From Glossina fuscipes (Eukaryota; Arthropoda; Insecta; Diptera; Glossinidae): DNA of 64,000 bases. The notes under the pieces are model-generated. The model was not told the origin of the DNA and ran no database searches. It saw nothing but the letters and a program-made list of their open reading frames with translations. The position numbers were made by a program, and so were the translations under genes. This document shows, one piece after another, positions 36,541-49,130 of this stretch; the first letter of the stretch is position 1, and each line of letters starts with the position of its first letter. Location: NCBI RefSeq assembly GCF_014805625.2, contig NW_023998423.1:16800005-16864004 (forward strand). Reading direction: 5' to 3'.

Positions 36541-38279
36541 CTAGTTTTTTTTTATATAAATGTTAGCTGATATAAAAAATATTTTTATACATATGTCTAT
36601 ATAAAACTCGTTTCGATTTAAATAATAAACAAAAACAATAACATTTTAATTATTCCCATGATTATCATAACTGTGTGAGAGTCACATCGTGGTATACAAC
36701 CACACGGCCAGATTCGTGGTAGAATTGCATAAGCAATTGCTCGTGAGATAAAAGGCAAACTGCTTGGTTCTTGAAATTTGAAATTCTCGCTACATTTTGA
36801 ACCAGAACACTCAGTATGCCATATACTGACGACCAGGGTTGAGTTTTTAACAAACGAAATAACAGATGTATCCGTTTCGTTTCGAATCGTGGATGCAAAT
36901 TCATACGATATGTTATGTAATATGATGATGATGTAATCTCTGTGCGCCAATAATAACCACAAGAGGTGCGCTCTAATGCGCTCCAATTAACAAAAAAACT
37001 TTCTCCTCATTCCACACTTTCATGCTGCTTATCGCTTTGCTTGAGTTACTAGCCAATCGTGGCAAAATAAATATAATTTTCTTGTTTTTTTTTTTTGATT
37101 TTTAAATAAAGTCCATCGCTTAATGATAATAAATTTTAATTAACATTTTGGGCTTATTGTAGCGATAAATTTGCGTTTATGTAATCACTAATGATTACTA
37201 ATGTTTACGAAATCTTTTTTTTTTTTTTGTATTATTATTATTATTATTAAATATATTGCAATTTAAATCTTTTTATCGTCATCCTTATAATCCTTATAAT
37301 TTTCATAATGATCATAATCATTATCATTATCGGACACACCAATGTATTCGTTTTCGTTGTCATTAAGCGTCATTAACTATCAATTTTGCGCAAAATTTTT
37401 ATTAATTTTTAATTGTTCTTCGTATGCGATGGTGCATACATGCAACCTATTATTATGTGATGACCTGATAAAATCAATAATAATAATTCAAATATTTTGT
37501 TTTAAATTTTTTTTTTTTTTAAATGTTAATATTTAAAAACAACAAACGTGTTAAAAATAGTTAGAGAATGCTATAGTCAGAGAAGGCCATCCATAGATAC
37601 CTTACAACACTTTGCCTAGTAAATAAATACATATACATATATATGTAAAATTATAATTTCATAAGTTTTTATGGAAGACCTCGCATTGAAGGATATTGAA
37701 AGAGCAATGTGGTCCAAATTTAGTAGTCTTAACTTACTTGTCAAACGTTTATTATTTTCTAGTTATTAGTCTTTGTCGACATAGAAATTTGTGATTTCAT
37801 AGGGTGCGGTCTAGAAGATGGATCTCTTTGTTTCAAATTCTTTATACTTGATTTAATAGCGACAAGTTTTCATCATAAATTTTTTTTTAATCATTTTGCA
37901 TTGCAACCCTGTTATGTATTCGGATCCAAACAAATAGACATATGTGATCCAAATTTAATAAGGCCTGTTCTTATGCCAAGTTATTATTATGAACAAATTT
38001 TCATCAAGATGTATGGAAAATTAGCCCTTGTTACCATATGAAGATTCAGTTTCTCTGGGCAAGGGGTTCATAATATCGTCCCATCCGGTCAAATGTTTTC
38101 ACACCAATTTAGAATACTGAAACGTTACTACTAAGCAATTTTTGTCTCGAAATTCTCTATATACTAAAATATTTTTCATATAAGGTCTTATCAAAATAAA
38201 GTGTTATTTAGGGTCCTATCCCTACCATTTTCAATAACTTTTCTCTTTAGATCAAAACACTTTAGAATATCTTAAAAAC

Positions 38280-38460
38280 TGATGTCAGACGGACAGAGAG
38301 ACATATCTCGGGCGGACAGAGGGACGGAAAAGTTTACATCGATTTAGAAAATGTTTCTGAACCGATTGGTATAACACAAAGTGGATATATTTCAAGTGGT
38401 TCTGGGTGTTACAACCGTACGCGCAACCTTAATATATACCTGCACCGCAACTGATGCAAG
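38280..38460 (+). repeat. Dispersed repeat family 2, copy c
   Basis: CAGACGGACAGAGAGACA, CGGGCGGACAGAGGGACG, CATCGATTTAGAAAATGTTT, CTGAACCGATTGGTATAAC, then AACCTTAATATATACCTGC. Lies just before copy d, within the CNG intron. Confidence 0.65.
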
Positions 38461-38599
38461 GCATAATGAGTAAAAACATCAAGGTGGGTCACAGCTCACC
38501 ATTAAATACTCTGCATACAATGACTATTAAAAATGATGCGTTATATGAGAAGTGGACGACGAAAAGATCCGCCTCAATCGTTTTCAGTAGCGTTTGTCC

Positions 38600-38885
38600 T
38601 ATGGCCCACACCACGTTAGTGTGCCAAATTTTACCCAAATATCTCAAAAATTATGGCCTGCAGGTTGAATAAAAGAAAACTAGTTGGACAGATGGACAGA
38701 AAAGCTTAGATCGGTATAATAAAACGTGGGTGTACGTACCTAAACTTCTTCGATGTATTTATTGCATACATACGCACAAACTTAAATGGACAGATGGACA
38801 GAAAAGCTTAGATCGGTGTAACTTTTTCAGTGTATTGCATACACCCGCACAAAACTGAACATACCCTTGCAAAGCAAGCAGTATG
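38600..38885 (+). repeat. Dispersed repeat family 2, copy d with internal duplication
   Basis: GTGCCAAATTTTACCCAAAT and GCCTGCAGGTTGAATAAAAG lead to GGACAGATGGACAGAAAAGC then TTAGATCGGT. This last block is repeated about 100 bases later, each time followed by a TGCATACA..CGCACAAA end. The short frame 38454-38672 is part of the repeat, not a gene. Confidence 0.65.
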
Positions 38886-40029
38886 TAATTCATTAGCTTT
38901 CATAAACAAATAAACAAACAGTATCTCGAATATTTAAGCTGAGGGCATTTCCGTTACAATTACACGTAAAACTTTTTTAATATGCTCGTTATATTTCGTT
39001 ATTATTTTAATAACAATTTTTGATTAAAATTTACGGAGTAATTGAAATGTTTATATAACTATTCTTCAATTTTCATATTTTTATTAAATTATCATGCAAT
39101 AATATCTGTATTTACTCTGGCAATTTAAAATGTTTTCATACAATGAAGAGAACAATAGTTCAAAAAAAAAAAAATTTGTAACAAGGAAGATAACTAAATC
39201 ATTCATATATTTACATGTTTGTTTGATTATGCATTGATTCACATTTCAAATTTAGCTAAATTAAGCGTATGCCTTAATTGTACGGGAAGTGCATTTGACT
39301 TTTAATTAGGTCGTTATCATAAATAGCTTAGTGCAAAAGTGTGCAAAGGCCTAAGTTGCATGACCTTTATTTAACACGAAAATAACATTAATATACACAA
39401 TGCGGTTAGAGGACTAATAACTAATTTATAAAATGCATTTATCTTGTTTCCCCGTATACCCGTTGCAACTATGAAAATGAACACATGATTTATGGTTTCT
39501 TTGTGGTTGTTGCCATACTTTTCACCCTGCGAATCTTAAAGCTGATGAATATATCTACGAATGATAGTCTAATTAATACGAATTTTTATGATAAACAAAA
39601 TAAGTAATTAGAAACGTTACAGTTAGGCAAGATTGATTTTAAAAGCACCCTACATCACTTCGATTAATTGAATTTTTTATTTATTTTCATCACAAAATAA
39701 AGAAAGGCTTTGCATTCCCCGAGCAAGTATCTATGGTATAAGGCACGAAACGTAGACCTGCATAAATCCTACTTTAACAGTAACTTTCATCATTAAACAC
39801 TAAAGGTTACACTCTGCTGTCAATGTGCCACCAAAATGTATTGCAATGAGAGAGAGCGTTAGAGGCAAAAATTATTCCTTCGACTTAAAAGTTCCACATT
39901 CAGTAATATGCGAAAACATTATTTTTCATCGACTTGCGTTGAGACCTTTCTCAAATAGCTTTTTGAAAATGATACAATGATTCAAACCATTTTCAACAGC
40001 ATTCGTTCTTAAGCCAAAGGAAAAGGTCT

Positions 40030-40150
40030 TAATTGTAAGGACAGGCATCCGACAGGACACGCAAAAAGACAAACAACTTTAAATCGATTTACAAAATGAT
40101 TTCAAATCAATCGGTACAATACAAGGCGGGTGTACTTTAAGCCAAGCAGC
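40030..40150 (+). repeat. Dispersed repeat family 2, copy e (partial)
   Basis: GACAGGCATCCGACAGGACA, AAATCGATTTACAAAATGAT, TCAAATCAATCGGTACAATA and GGCGGGTGTACTTTAAG follow the family 2 order. The ends are not clear. Confidence 0.5.
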
Positions 40151-42578
40151 AAAATGTTTTCCGATATTCTTACGTGGGGCATTATATTACAATAGTTAAA
40201 CCGTTTACCGATTAAATTGGGACTTGGATAATTTGTTTTTTTTTTTCCTTGATTAGCTTATTGGTGACGAAACTTGCTCCTTTGGCAGCAAATATTTCCT
40301 CCCTGCTTTCGTATCGGAAAGATGTTGCAAAGTGTACAACAATTTCTATACACTACTCTATGATGCAATTCTGCTATGTGTTATGTTATTCAGTGCATGC
40401 AGTTCCCTTTGGGTTTTTTATTCTTATGCACTTTTTCATTCGTAAGAAAGTCTTTTAAACAATCAACATTACATACATTTGCATTAACTTAATATACTCT
40501 TATCAAAAACGTTTTAGGGTAGAAATCATATTATGTTCTAAAGATATTTTCAAGATGTCTTGGCGGGATTCTCTCCTCACCACTGGCGAATGCCACGTTT
40601 ACGAAATTAGGAACGTTATAAAATGCTTACATTCTTAAAGGATGTGAGGAGCTTCTAAATCGACAAAAGAAAGCTATATTGTAAGAACTGCTACTCATCT
40701 TAGCCGAGTAAAGAACTAAATTTTAACATCGTACTCAGTTTATATGCACAGATGAAGTTTGGAAGCAAAAGCTTTTCCACAAGTCTGTAGTCACGGAGAT
40801 GTTAAGAAAACTTAAATTTTTGAACATTGCTTTCAATAACGTAAATCATTAAGCGAATTCGGGCGAAAACCTGTTATATATATTCGCTTCTAGGTCACTT
40901 AAAAGATATTTATACAGACGGGCTTCATTAGCTCACTGATTGCTTAATAAAAAAAAGATTGGTTTGCAAACATTTTCCAAGTAAGGTGCACGCAAGCGTT
41001 AAGTTCAACCTTTTGCTCTGTTCCATTTATATGAAATATATGCAATCGCAAGACTTAGACAACAGGATCAGGTAAAGACAACATTGGAAAGTGTACTCGT
41101 TAGATACCCAAAGGCGATGTGTGTATAATTCCAGTGGCATTAGTTTAAATTTTTTCTTTTTCTTTTCTCTATAACGTACTCGCACGATGGCAGTGAAGAG
41201 GGTTGGCAGGAGGGAGTGGTGTACGTTTGCCTTCACAGTTGAAAAATCAGGCGTAGCGGGAAAGATCACTGCTGGAAGATTGGTGCAGAGGAGGGGGGGA
41301 ACTGTGATTAAAGAACGACAAGTCACCAGAGTCTCTCGTACGATATGCAGGCGGTTGAAAGATGAGTGGATGGAAACGCTGAGAGGGCCTTGTGGTGCTA
41401 ATAAACGACTTAATTGGTGGATATATCTCTTTTATCTCTGTAGAATGGTTGCCCAGGCTGCGCCTATACACAAGCATTACACAGCTCACATTACGCCCCT
41501 GTTCAAAGATATCGAGAGTTTTGGACACATTTCCATCACCAATGAGTACCTAAACCTTTCGATGTATGTGATCGAGCAAAAGCAAAGAAGAAGTTCGAGG
41601 TTACACCCACATGCGAATTAAATACAATTTGTTTTTAATTAATATCAACAACTGCATAACATTGAACGATAGATTTTAATCAGTTGTTAAGCTTAATCAA
41701 TATGAAGGATCATCTAATGATTCTTTTTAAAATCTTGCTATACATTTGACCGATGGGACGAATAAGAGATTTGTCAAGCACGGCTTCGTCAACGTAGTCA
41801 ACTTTAGATGGAAGAGATAGGCGGAAACCAGAATTTTCATTTGAAAATAAATGATTTTTGCCTTTTTCCTATATTGATGATAAATTGTCTTCTTTTTTTT
41901 TTTTTAAAGAAGCAAAGAGACCAAGATTAAATTGCATAAAATTTTAAAATTTTAAAAAACAAAAGGGTGCGGCTGTCACGCTGCCTACAAACTGAGAGAG
42001 CAAAATATAATGCTCGCTCACTCCTGGTCACGTGTATAAATATTCAATTACCCTAAGCGTTGCCTGCGGATTATTGCAAAACGCTCTACTCGTGATTTTA
42101 CTCTTTATTTTTCAAAATATAAAAATTCAAAAAAACCGAGAAAAAAGTTTTTAACAAAATTGTCTATAAAACTTTTTATATGAAGGATAAAAAGGAGAAA
42201 ATATTTATTTTAACAGAAAGGGTAGAGAATTTGCTCAACGAAAATGGATATGAATGAAAAAAGATGTGCGCATATCGCTATATAGAACACAACTACTACA
42301 TGTATATAGTTTATCAAACGTTTTTACACGAACAAGAACACATACGTACATATACAAAACATACACACACACACGCACATAGCCATATATACAATTGGTG
42401 TGTAGTATTTTTTTTATTTAATTTTTTTTACATTTATAATAACATCAAGAATGAAAACTCATTTTTATGTATGAATGTATATATATATATATACATAGGT
42501 CTGCGATAGGTTTGAATTCGAGTAAAAAAGTATTGTTCCGCCTGGCTGGATAAAACTGATATTTACCAAGTTCTTTAC

Positions 42579-42716
42579 CTGCTGTGCCCATATTCAATAT
42601 GCTAATCTCTCCGAAATAGGAACCTGCCTTCAATGAAGCCATCACGGTTTTACCATTATCAGCTACCACCTGCAGTCGTCCGCGATTGACAATATACATC
42701 TCTTTGCCCACTTCTC
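42579..42716 (-). CDS. CNG channel exon: CNBD beta-roll and phosphate-binding cassette
   Basis: This 138-base exon has acceptor GCTACAG and donor GCAG|GTAAAG. One base from the previous exon completes a Gly, and the exon leaves one base. It reads [20 protein letters not shown], then a short lysine/threonine turn, then [24 protein letters not shown] is the phosphate-binding-cassette core; its glutamate contacts the ribose of the bound nucleotide in known CNBD structures. All beta-roll glycines are in place, so the fold should be intact. Downstream, the CNBD is interrupted by the 13.1 kb intron exactly between NMGTAG and NRRTA. A (TA)n tract and a microsatellite-rich intron flank it. Confidence 0.96.
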
Positions 42717-42999
42717 CTGTAGCGCAGCGCAGCCATGTGTGTTTGTTCGTATCGTAATGCCCAAGAGTACATGAGTGTCCGCCAAAATGTATACATATGT
42801 GTGGCGTTAAAGGTGTTTGTTCGTGGGTTATTTTTACGGTATTCGTTCAGTGAGTGTTTGGCAGAGCGCGGGTGGTAAGATGAATTATTAAGTGGTTTTC
42901 AGTTTGTGGTTGTGAAGGTAACGTTCGTTGATTTATAATGTTTGCATGTGTGCAGATGTGTATATGTTCGGAGATCAATTCGTATAATAAGAAAGTTTT

Positions 43000-43151
43000 C
43001 ATATATATATATATATAAAAAGTTATACACACACATACCCCACACACACACACAAACATACACACACACACACACACACACACAGATTACATTCACACAA
43101 TTAAAGGCGATAGGAAATCATGCAGAGGAAAGAGAAAGAGAGAGAAGGGGG

Positions 43152-43197
<46 letters not shown>
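43000..43197. repeat. Adjacent (TA)n, (CA)n and (GA)n tracts
   Basis: TA at about 43001-43017, CA at 43026-43083 and GA at about 43121-43196 follow each other within the 1.26 kb CNG intron (42717-43975). Frames over them are low-complexity shadows. Confidence 0.93.
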
Positions 43198-43198
<1 letters not shown>

Positions 43199-43975
43199 TC
43201 AATGGTTTGCCGGTTGAATGTTTTATTTAAAATGTATTTGTTTTTGTTGTTATTGTTTTATTTTTCGTACAATCAATTGGGAGTTAATTTCATTCCGTAA
43301 GGGATAGAAGAGATCAAAGGGAGAGTTTGCGGTTAACGTTAATTTAACAGAAATTCAATACATGCCGTTACACAAATCGTTGGTTCGTACGTTCGTTCGT
43401 TTTACAAGACCAACATCCATTCAACCCCCGCCAACGACCATTATAAAGTAAATTCGTTTAACACCATGGCGAGTGTTAAGTTGTTTGAATGTTTAATGTT
43501 TCAGGTGTCAATGTTTCATACCACATGGGCAAACACATATACACGTACGCACACATGCATACACAAGCACATAAAATTACATCAGGTGTACGTTTATATG
43601 CAAATTTTTTTTTTTTGTTTTTTGTTTTTTGTTTTTTTTTTTTTTTGAAGAACATTTTTGTAGATTGTGGTTATGGTTGCGGTTAAGGTGATATGTTGTT
43701 TCATCAGCCGTTATCCAACATTCGTAACAATTTGGTAGCAAATGGTATTTCGGTGTTTATTGTTGTTATTGCAAATATCACCAGATGCCAGGATATGCAG
43801 TTAAAGTTCAAGTATTTAAATGAAGAAAAAGCAAAATACAAGAAATTTTATAAAACAAAAAAAAAAAAAAAAGAAAACAAAATATTTGCAAAATTTTAAG
43901 TTATTTTGATAATGTAAAATAAAAGAGATAAAATCAACAGCTAATGTAAGAGAAAAAGATGAATAAATAACTTAC

Positions 43976-44117
43976 CTTTACGGCATATATAATCACCAGG
44001 TGAGAATAATACTGGACGCAGTCTTAGCACCAATTCGCACAGGAAACCAGCTTCGGTGTTTTGAAATATTTCAACTCGCTTAAGTGTATCTAAATGGACG
44101 TTAATTGCTATTTCAGC
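43976..44117 (-). CDS. CNG channel exon: end of C-linker, start of CNBD
   Basis: This 142-base exon lies between acceptor CCAATAG and donor AAAG|GTAAGTT, the best donor match in the gene. It enters in phase 0, encodes 47 residues and leaves one base. The peptide opens [20 protein letters not shown], the nearly invariant C-linker/CNBD junction of CNG channels. It then carries [12 protein letters not shown], the first CNBD helix, and ends in SPGDYICRK, the start of the beta-roll. The glycine of the following GE is split across the intron. The very high match to animal CNG subunits makes the identity secure. It belongs after the 47782 exon and before the 42579 exon. Confidence 0.96.
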
Positions 44118-47100
44118 CTATTGGAAAGGAAAAGTACACATTTCAACACAAAAACACGATATTTAACCAACAAAACTCATTTATTAAATTAATTATGGTG
44201 TCGGCTAGAAAGTACGTTACTTCAGATGAGTGCATAGTAAGTAAGTTCTAAGGGTTTCCATTATGCATTCAACGTTGAATACCAATCGTATTTCAATATA
44301 GACAAGTTTTGTTTTTTTTTTTTTTGTTATTGGACTCATTAACTTTCTTTCTTTCTTAAATTCTTTTAAATGGCTTGAGGATAGCTTACGATATTTCTTT
44401 GAGACACTATTTTACTTTTCGCCACCAGCATGTGATTTGGGCTACATTTACCGACAATGGTAACGACAGTTGGATGGAGAAGTCTCATAAGTCCGTCTAA
44501 CAATGTAATGCTGATCAAGAATACATTACAGTTTGGTATGTATTCGTGAAATAATTATAAAAAGAATTGCTTTCTGAGAGTGTAAAACATCACTTAATAA
44601 ATCTCCTATCTGACATATATATGGCAACACTGTTGGCAGATCACATATGATCTTTAGATAATACAAGCCTTCAAACGATATGTTTCGTGATGTTCTGGTT
44701 CTATTAGTTTACAAGTTGGTGTTAGTGAGTCGGTGTTGATAACTCAGAACTGACAATGCAACACTGCATTCTAGAGCCGAATACGCAGTCAGTCAAGTGG
44801 GCAGCAAATCCACAAAAAAGTGCCGTCACTAATATAAATGCAACTTGTAAAGAATGTTATGAAATTTTGACACATGTTGTTTGAAGATTGATACTATCCA
44901 GAAATCCTATGAATCGGTCAATAGTGTTGGCATACTTGTGTCAGGCCTAAAACGAATTGAGTGATGTCATAAGTCGAAGGAAAACGAATAAAGGAACTGT
45001 CGCCACAGAAACCTTAAAGAGTTAAACTTACTCTCTATTTGCAAGCTCATCACCTAATTTGAATTTTATTTTCTCTAATACAAAACAAACTAAGGTAAGA
45101 TAGTTTATTAGAATTCATTTTTGTGTAAATATTTAGACAGATTGGAAAAAAAGCAAGGGATGCGAATTAATGAATAAAAAAATAACTGAAGGATATAACA
45201 AAAGTTTTATTCGCTTTAAGGCGAATCTTTGTTGCACTTCTCTTCAAATGAGTGCATAAAAATGTTGATGTGGTCTCCTACTTGCGGTGATATCATCTTC
45301 CTTGAACATAAGCATTTTCAGATCAACGTATAAAGAGCAAAATTTTTTTTTTGTGAATTTCAAATGTGGACTTAGTTCACTTATTTTTTGCATTAAGCTC
45401 GTAGATGGATATTTTTATCGGCTACATCTTCTAAATTTTAATGTCCGTATATTTTAGTTTGCGGTTATGGATAAAACGGTGGTCTACACGTTCATCGAAA
45501 ATATATGAAGTCTATGATGTGTACTTGCGTTGACTACAAGCACAAAGCTAAATTCAGTCTATCTCAGTACTGCATTGGCGTTTTCACTAAGAAAACTGTA
45601 ACTAGTAGTAAAAAGAGCATCAAATGTATTATTCATGGGGTAGTTGATAAGAAAAATTAATGAATAAATCATTGCTCATAAAATAATACTTATTGGACAG
45701 CTTCTGACATAAAATTTTACTATCTATTTCGGCGCGTACGCTATTGAACTTAGCGTTTGCTGTTTTAGCATAGCTTAGGTTGCAATTAATGAAAAAAGGA
45801 TGGGTGAATAAGGAGATGAGTCTAGCCGTTGTCTAAAATACCTGTAGATAATTTTACTCTAATGTCGTCCAATAATTTATGAAGCTCATTGACTCCCTGA
45901 CAGGTGTACACCAAAAATCTAGCACATCCACAGTAACCATTAAAAACTTTTGCTTATAAATAATTTAAAATTGATACTTAAAAAAATGGCTTTATGTTCA
46001 TAAATATATTAATAGGTTGCACTTCGGTTAAACAAAGTTAAAAAAAAAAAAAAAACGCTTTAACTTAAATTTTAAAAAAGAAAAAAGTTATCTACTTTTA
46101 AGCTCCGAATTAAAATATCTTTTTCTTGCCTACTTTTAAGCATGATAATAAAAAATTAATTGCTAATTGAATTTAAGTTATGAAAAATAATTGACTTAAT
46201 TGACCAAATGCTTTTTGAATATTGTTTAAATTTTATTTAAAACACATCTGAAAAGCTTAAATTAATTGCCACAAAATGTTGGTTGGACAGGGTTTAGTTT
46301 TGGAGTGGAAGAAAATACCACTGCATTGCAAGCAATCGCTAAAATAAGATTTTTTTTTCTTTCTTGGATCACCGGATCCAAACGTTTATCAGGAAACGTT
46401 ATTTGTTGTATTGCGCGTGTTGTTGCATGAAATTATTCACCAGAATAATGCACACACATCTTTTTATTGCATCAATCATACTTGGCCTACACGAACAGTG
46501 ACAATGGCAGTCCGCAATAAGTGGGAAGTAAGAGATAAGGTGCAGCCGCAGTCTGGGAGATGTGTGCACAAAAAGTGTTATGCCCATACGAATTGAGCAG
46601 TCATTACAACTGAGACCACACGTCAATCGCAATTAAAACATGGTCTGCCATTCTGAGGACAGAACCTAGATACGCCGACTTGATAGTCGCACTTTTTAAC
46701 CACTTGGTTAAGCAGGAACATATAAGACCATCTGACTAGTAGCTGTTCAACTGAAACTCAAATTGTGCTCCTAGGATGTTGCAAATCCAACCAAACAATG
46801 AACTTTTCTTTAGGTGAAAGGAAACTAGTTGAACACCTTACGAATAAATTCAACAACGTTGTCCGTTAACCATTTGGGAAAAGTAACCATTGGTTTCAAT
46901 TTAAAAGTCGTATTTAAACATACTACCAGACGATAAACTACCCTTCGATCTTATTTAGTGTTAAGACAGATATTGAAAGCACAGCAGGATCTGCACAACT
47001 CTAGATTAATTCACAAAAAAATATTTAAAATGTGAGCGTATATCGTACAGATTTTTTGTTTAGAAAATTTTCAAGATCACAAAAACAAAATTATATAGTA

Positions 47101-47781
47101 TTGCAAAAAGTGCTGTTCACCTTCAGCTCAATGAAAATTTATATCTAGACTTTTAAAGCTGTTCAGAAAAACACTTATTGCTGAGTTATGTCATAAGGGC
47201 GGAAAATCATTAGAAAATCCTGGTATATTCTTTTTTGACATATTACTTATCGATTTTCATCAGGTCCTATTTTTTTTTTTACAGAAGTTTTGCAAAGCGA
47301 TCGTTTCGTTGGATTGACTCGTAATACAAAGCAAACTACTAAAAATTTGTTGTCGACTTTAATCTCTCGCTTGACCCACTTCATGATTGCTTGAGTTTCG
47401 GATTAATATAATATGTTCATTCATTTCATTTGTTGAGCACGACTTTTCATGCAAACTAAGCACGAAAAGTAACAAAGTAAAGGAACTTTTTTTTGCAACA
47501 TAACTTGTAACGGATCGCAAACACTTATTACGGTATTTTTGATGGCGCAAGTTATGTCTTTCTTTAAAAAATCTTTAAAGTGTACTTATGTACCTAAGAG
47601 TTTCGGAAACTTCTGGAAGATAAGAGAAAGAATGTAAAATGGTATATCTCAACTCTATGCTGATAAGTATAAAATGCCCATAACTTAAGAAATTAATGAA
47701 CGAATTGTTTTATAAACTGTTAGCTCCTTCTGTCACAGCATAATGGGAATGTTTTACTTTAAGCTAAAGTAAATTTATTAC
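44118..47781 (-). other. CNG intron, 3664 bases
   Basis: Non-coding. Contains the tRNA-like sequence at 46640-46716 and two short frames open on opposite strands at 46399-46632. Phase 0 at both flanking exons joins LPDKLK to AEIAINV without loss. Confidence 0.85.
46640..46716 (-). other. tRNA-like sequence (pseudogene or SINE head)
   Basis: On the minus strand, GCTTAACCAAGTGGTTAAA resembles a tRNA D-arm/A box, CGACTATCAAGTCG an anticodon arm with a six-base loop, and TAGGTTCTGTCCTC a B box. The T-arm and acceptor stem do not pair properly, so this is not a working tRNA. Confidence 0.3.
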
Positions 47782-47933
47782 CTTTAATTTATCAGGAAGA
47801 CAGGATACGGCACGCTCCTCATCGGAACATTTTTGTGTTAGCCACAGATAGTCGAACCATTTAATAACTTTCACCTGCAAGTGATTCGGTACTCTTCGCA
47901 TACGCATATACGTCTTAACACCATCAAGTTTGG
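47782..47933 (-). CDS. CNG channel exon: C-linker
   Basis: This 152-base exon follows an acceptor ending TTTTAG and stops at a donor AAAG|GTAATA. It enters with two bases of a split codon and leaves in phase 0, encoding 50 whole residues. The peptide starts KLDGVKTYMRMRRVPNHLQV, continues through VIKWFDYLWLTQK, and ends CLPDKLK. This is the A'-D' helical region of the CNG C-linker; VIKWFDYLW and the LPDKL ending are hallmark stretches shared with vertebrate CNGA subunits. In the family the C-linker couples nucleotide binding to opening of the S6 gate. The split first codon would complete an Ala or Thr, as in the family motif FQAKLD. The preceding S6 exon was not found between here and base 64000. 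Confidence 0.95.
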
Positions 47934-48879
47934 CTAAAATAGAAAAAACAAAACAAAAAAAACAAAAAAGAATATAAAATATTTCTGACGAGATTTACTT
48001 ACTATAGGAGATGGTTGAAAACATTGCAAAATATATCGACCGTTTTGGAGCACACATGACATATGGTCGGCAAAAAAACTACTAAAATAAATGTGTCCAG
48101 CATTTTCGACTCGTATCAGTCAATGGCTTTTTGTTTTTACTTGTTTTTACTTTTTGCCAATTGATATTTTGTTATAGTCAATTGATATTTTGTGTGTGTG
48201 CAGTGCACAAAGCCGCGCATTACTTTGTAATACGTATGATTGAGTGCAAGTGTGTTCGAAAAGTGAAATTATTTTCGCCAATTTTGCTATCAATTCAATA
48301 ATAAAAGCAAAAAACATTTGCATCACAGTAGTGTTTTAGTGTTTTATGCTCTTTGCACTTACATGTGCGCTATAGAAATTGAGAAAAAAACACAATGAAA
48401 TAAAATGAAAAAAAAAAAGTGCAGGGAATTTATGTGTACAGCTCTCTGCAACTAATGGAATTTATTTAAATCCATGTTGTGCTGGAATGGAAATTCAGTT
48501 ATGCGTGGATAGTGAAAAAAACTTTAAAGCCTTAGCAGTACACGCGAACACTTTTTATATTGTTCTATTTATTTATTTTTTTTTTTGTTTTGTTTTGTTT
48601 TAATTTTAATTTATATAAACAAAATTAACTTGTTTACAGTAGAGCAGGATAAGCAAAGATAAAACTCCGCAGTTTTAAACAATTTTTTACAACAATTTTC
48701 AGACAATAGAAAAACAACTTTAGAAAAAAGTTTTCGTTAGTCCTATTAATCTTGAAAAAAAAAAAATGAGTTTAAATAAAACAGAAAGCAATTTTGTAGA
48801 CTGAGAATATTGACCGGACATAATAAAACCTAATGATGTTCGAAGCTATTTCTTTGACTCCTAGATTGACGGTACGGTA

Positions 48880-49130
48880 GAAAGTGAGATAGACGCAACA
48901 ATCAATTCAAAATCATTTTCTCAAGCCAAGCCATTCATTCACGTCTGTCCGTCTGTCCGTCTGTCCGACTAACGTTTGTCTATGCAAAAGCTTAAAATTG
49001 CAAACTTTAAAGATTAATCGTGTTCTACATACGGACATGCCAAGTACAATAGGTCGAAGAGAATCGATCAGTTCTAACTTCCACATCCCATGTGGAGATA
49101 AAAATTTTCCAAAAAAATTCGTAAAATACA
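48880..49130 (+). repeat. Dispersed repeat with (GTCC/GTCT)n core
   Basis: Contains CGTCTGTCCGTCTGTCCGTC in a short perfect octamer array (about 48938-48967), then GCAAAAGCTTAAAATTGCAA. It resembles the Cys/Val-codon-like CTGTCCGT blocks of families 1-3 but other landmarks are too eroded to assign it. Confidence 0.4.

Larger units (their letters stand above)
29464..42578 (-). other. CNG intron, 13115 bases, splitting the CNBD
   Basis: Holds mariner copy A, the inverted-repeat element and families 1-3 repeats. Unassigned frames include 36618-36986 (minus), 41187-41621 (plus) and 32434-32714 (plus, just past the mariner frame). No exon of the channel is missing between NMGTAG and NRRTA, because the CNBD is continuous across it. 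Confidence 0.85.
26204..47933 (-). other. CNG channel subunit gene, visible 3' half (7 exons)
   Basis: This is the extent of the recognisable gene. Seven exons follow one another on the minus strand with introns of 3664, 1259, 13115, 296, 98 and 2039 bases, all GT..AG. The exon phases agree at every junction, and the joined frame runs 418 codons to a TAA at 26204-26206. The protein order is C-linker, cyclic-nucleotide-binding domain, polar Ser/Pro/Arg/Gln linker, coiled coil, which is the cytosolic C-terminal half of a tetrameric CNG cation channel. The N-terminus, helices S1-S6 and the pore are absent, so the gene continues past base 64000. Drosophila has several CNG-type genes (CngA, CngB, Cngl and a further paralogue). 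I cannot tell which orthologue this is without a search, so I give no symbol. Confidence 0.93.

Noticed and set aside
42942..43217. Frames over CA and GA tracts near the 42579 exon
   Set aside because: Low-complexity translation of microsatellites in an intron.
46640..46716. Functional tRNA gene
   Set aside because: A-box and B-box-like sequences exist, but the acceptor and T stems do not pair and the anticodon loop has six bases.
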